Shown here piece after piece: positions 62,182 to 64,000 of a stretch of DNA of 64,000 bases (the stretch's first letter is position 1; the number at the start of each line of letters is the position of its first letter). The position numbers and the translations under genes are program-made. Below the pieces are notes generated by a model, which was not told where the DNA came from, ran no database searches, and was given only the letters and a program-made list of their open reading frames with translations. The stretch is from Megalonaias nervosa (Eukaryota; Mollusca; Bivalvia; Unionida; Unionidae): NCBI GenBank assembly GCA_016617855.1, contig JAECUM010001079.1, positions 115,646-179,645 of the forward strand. Reading direction: 5' to 3'.

Positions 62182-63798
62182 TGTGAGGAAATAAAGTCTG
62201 AATTTTTCCATCTTTACGGCCGTGATTTTAACATCCTTGCTGGCTAAAGGGTTACGTAAGGTTTATGACAGTCGGCTAAAGGCTTGTCGAGGCCAACAGC
62301 AGATGGCCAGCTGTGGGTTTATTTAGTAATTAGACGGTTGAGTCGGCTAGTCGTTTCGAAGAGATTTAAGCGCTTTGTGTCGCTTAGAAGGCCAGGTTTC
62401 TGCGCTCACAGTTACACGTGAAAAGATTTGAACCCAAGCACCGCCGAACATCAAATAAGGCGTACCAGCCAATCGAAATTATAGGAATTAAAAAATCTAC
62501 CAGTAGGAGGAGCTAATCTCTCTGACAGACAAGGGGTCAATGAAATATCTAGCCATACCTGTGTAAAATTAATCAGTGGTTGCCTGACTTTTGAGAAGGG
62601 CAGAGTGATTGATCTGTAAGGAAATATCAAAAAGACCACTCCGAGTGAACGAGACTTGTAAACAAGGCGAGAGGAATTAAACTGGAAAAGAAATAGGAAG
62701 CTTCTACAGGTAGGAAATATCTCAGCCGAATATTTGTGTTGATTTGTGTAGATAGGAATTTAATAGATTGTGAATTATAACGTATAGCTACTAGAACATG
62801 GAACATAACACATCGTAGAATTATTAGAGGATAGTACATGATAGTGTATAGTTGAATTTATTAGAAAACTGAATCGGGTGTGTATGTACATTTATCAGTT
62901 TGTAGACTAAGAATTATGTGAAGTAGAGTGGATTTGTATGCATATGTATTTACGCATTTCTGTGTATCATTCTATAATTCGTAGATCACAGGGAATGTGA
63001 ACGATTACAGTAACAACGGTAGGTTGCTGTGTCAAAATATAACATTTAGACGGCATGTGTCTGTGTTACAGAACTTTGTAAGTTATACTATTTGTAGGTA
63101 GGGCAAGGCGTGTATGAAATAAGTAGACGTTAGTGTGTGAGAAGGGCCTGGTAAAGTGTTCGCCATTTGTCTGATGAGAAGTCAGTGAAAGAGTGGTAGA
63201 TTACGAAGATTAGTATAGGGAGAACAGGATGTCCGTCCCTTATATTTTCTACAGTAGCTTCCACGGTGCACGTAAGCGACGGCACTGAACTTCCAAAAGA
63301 GGGAAGGAGAAAGTACACGAATTAGTATCGAAGGAGTGTAGAAGGAAAGAGTACAAGATGTAGAACAGGAAGGATACAGGAGGAAGGAGAAAGAGGACAA
63401 GAAGCGGCACAGGAAGAGTGTAGGAGGAGAGAAGAGGGGAGAATCGAAGAAGAAAGAAACGAATGCAGATGAGTACAAAGGACTACTCACTGAAAGGAGA
63501 CTCTCTCACATTAGGACGTTAACTTTAATGTGATGAAATAAAGAAAGTCATTTGTTAACAGGCCAATAATTAATGTATTAATTTATGAGTGAAGTGTAAT
63601 TGGAAGATTTTTATATCCAGAAATTGCTTGAATAGTTTTATTTATTATTAATATTTATTAAGTAGTTGTATATTTTACCGGGAGTTGTTCATGTATTTAG
63701 GCTGTCGGCATTGCTGACTGGGGGCTTGTGAGTCATTCAAAATTTACATGTCCACCTTTCTGCCGTATTAGTCGTAATACTGAAGTGGGGATGTGACA
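62182..63798 (+). mobile_element. Candidate solo LTR (1.6 kb)
   Basis: Begins TGTGAGG and ends TGTGACA, i.e. TG...CA, flanked by an exact 5-bp repeat CACAT (62177-62181 and 63799-63803). 5-bp duplications are typical of Gypsy-type LTR elements. The interior is non-coding, CpG-containing, with a strongly purine-biased stretch (63290-63480) and AATAAA at about 63534. There is no second LTR or polyprotein in the window. 'tgggggcttgtgag' at 63718 resembles the start of a tRNA-Pro type primer-binding site, which would instead put the LTR end there. Confidence 0.45.
63290..63480 (+). repeat. Purine-rich strand-asymmetric tract
   Basis: Nearly 190 bases dominated by A and G on the plus strand ('gaaggagaaagaggac', 'ggaggagagaagagggg') with few T. 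Within the candidate LTR. The minus-strand frame over it (Ser/Phe/Leu-rich) is a composition artefact. Confidence 0.85.
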
Positions 63799-64000
63799 CA
63801 CATAATATGTGAAGTAAATGAAAAGTAGCTAAATATTTACGCCGACAGTGCTGCTTTGAAAAATGGTATTTGCAAGTGACTACAAGCTTTCATAACCACT
63901 AATGTCCTACAAAATCTGATTTAGATCTTTAGTAAATTTCAATTCATTCACGGTCGATAGATGCTCACCTTGAAATCATATGAATCTATAATTGAAATTA

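Noticed and set aside
63130..63490. Ser/Phe/Leu-rich minus-strand ORFs
   Set aside because: They arise from the purine-rich tract in the candidate LTR; no family resemblance.

Overview
This is an AT-rich animal genomic window with long introns, many microsatellites, tRNA-derived SINEs, DIRS-type and non-LTR retrotransposon relics and several classes of DNA transposon. The repeat mix (SINEs with AAC or AC tails, scattered degenerate tandem arrays of about 130-170 bp, DIRS and Tigger/pogo relics) suggests a lophotrochozoan, most likely a bivalve or other mollusc. That assignment is inference; no species-specific marker was recognised.

The only host gene I can support is one large plus-strand gene spanning about 1.9-44.8 kb. 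Ten exons join in a consistent reading frame across canonical splice sites. They encode an incomplete armadillo-repeat array, a coiled coil, a long low-complexity middle, a CxxC...CxxH putative zinc-binding module and a C-terminal Myb/SANT domain. That order is diagnostic of TERB1 (telomere repeats-binding bouquet formation protein 1, CCDC79), the meiotic protein that ties telomeres to the nuclear envelope machinery during prophase I. The 5' exons and promoter lie upstream of the window, and the last few codons are ambiguous.

The introns are packed with dead mobile elements, often nested. 2.9-7.1 kb: a DIRS tyrosine-recombinase relic split by a 3-kb hAT element that itself carries a SINE. 9.3-9.9 kb: a degenerate tandem array. 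10.1-12.5 kb: a pogo-like element with an internal tandem duplication. 13.5-16.7 kb: a minus-strand LINE relic split by a TIR element. 18.4-18.7 kb: a second copy of the SINE. 22.1-25.5 kb: a Tigger-like element whose transposase reading frame contains six 87-bp units. 27.6-28.6 kb: a hAT-like MITE nested in another MITE. 30.6-34.9 kb: a second DIRS relic split by a Harbinger-like MITE. 36.6-38.8 kb: degenerate tandem arrays and an AC microsatellite. 41.9-43.4 kb: a TIR element containing a palindromic insertion.

Downstream of the gene (45-64 kb) I find no convincing host gene. The region holds degenerate arrays, microsatellites, two copies of a tRNA-derived SINE (one with a perfect 13-bp target duplication, one whose tail has become a GT microsatellite), a short MITE, a minus-strand LINE reverse-transcriptase relic and LTR-like sequence, including a 1.6-kb candidate solo LTR at the right edge.
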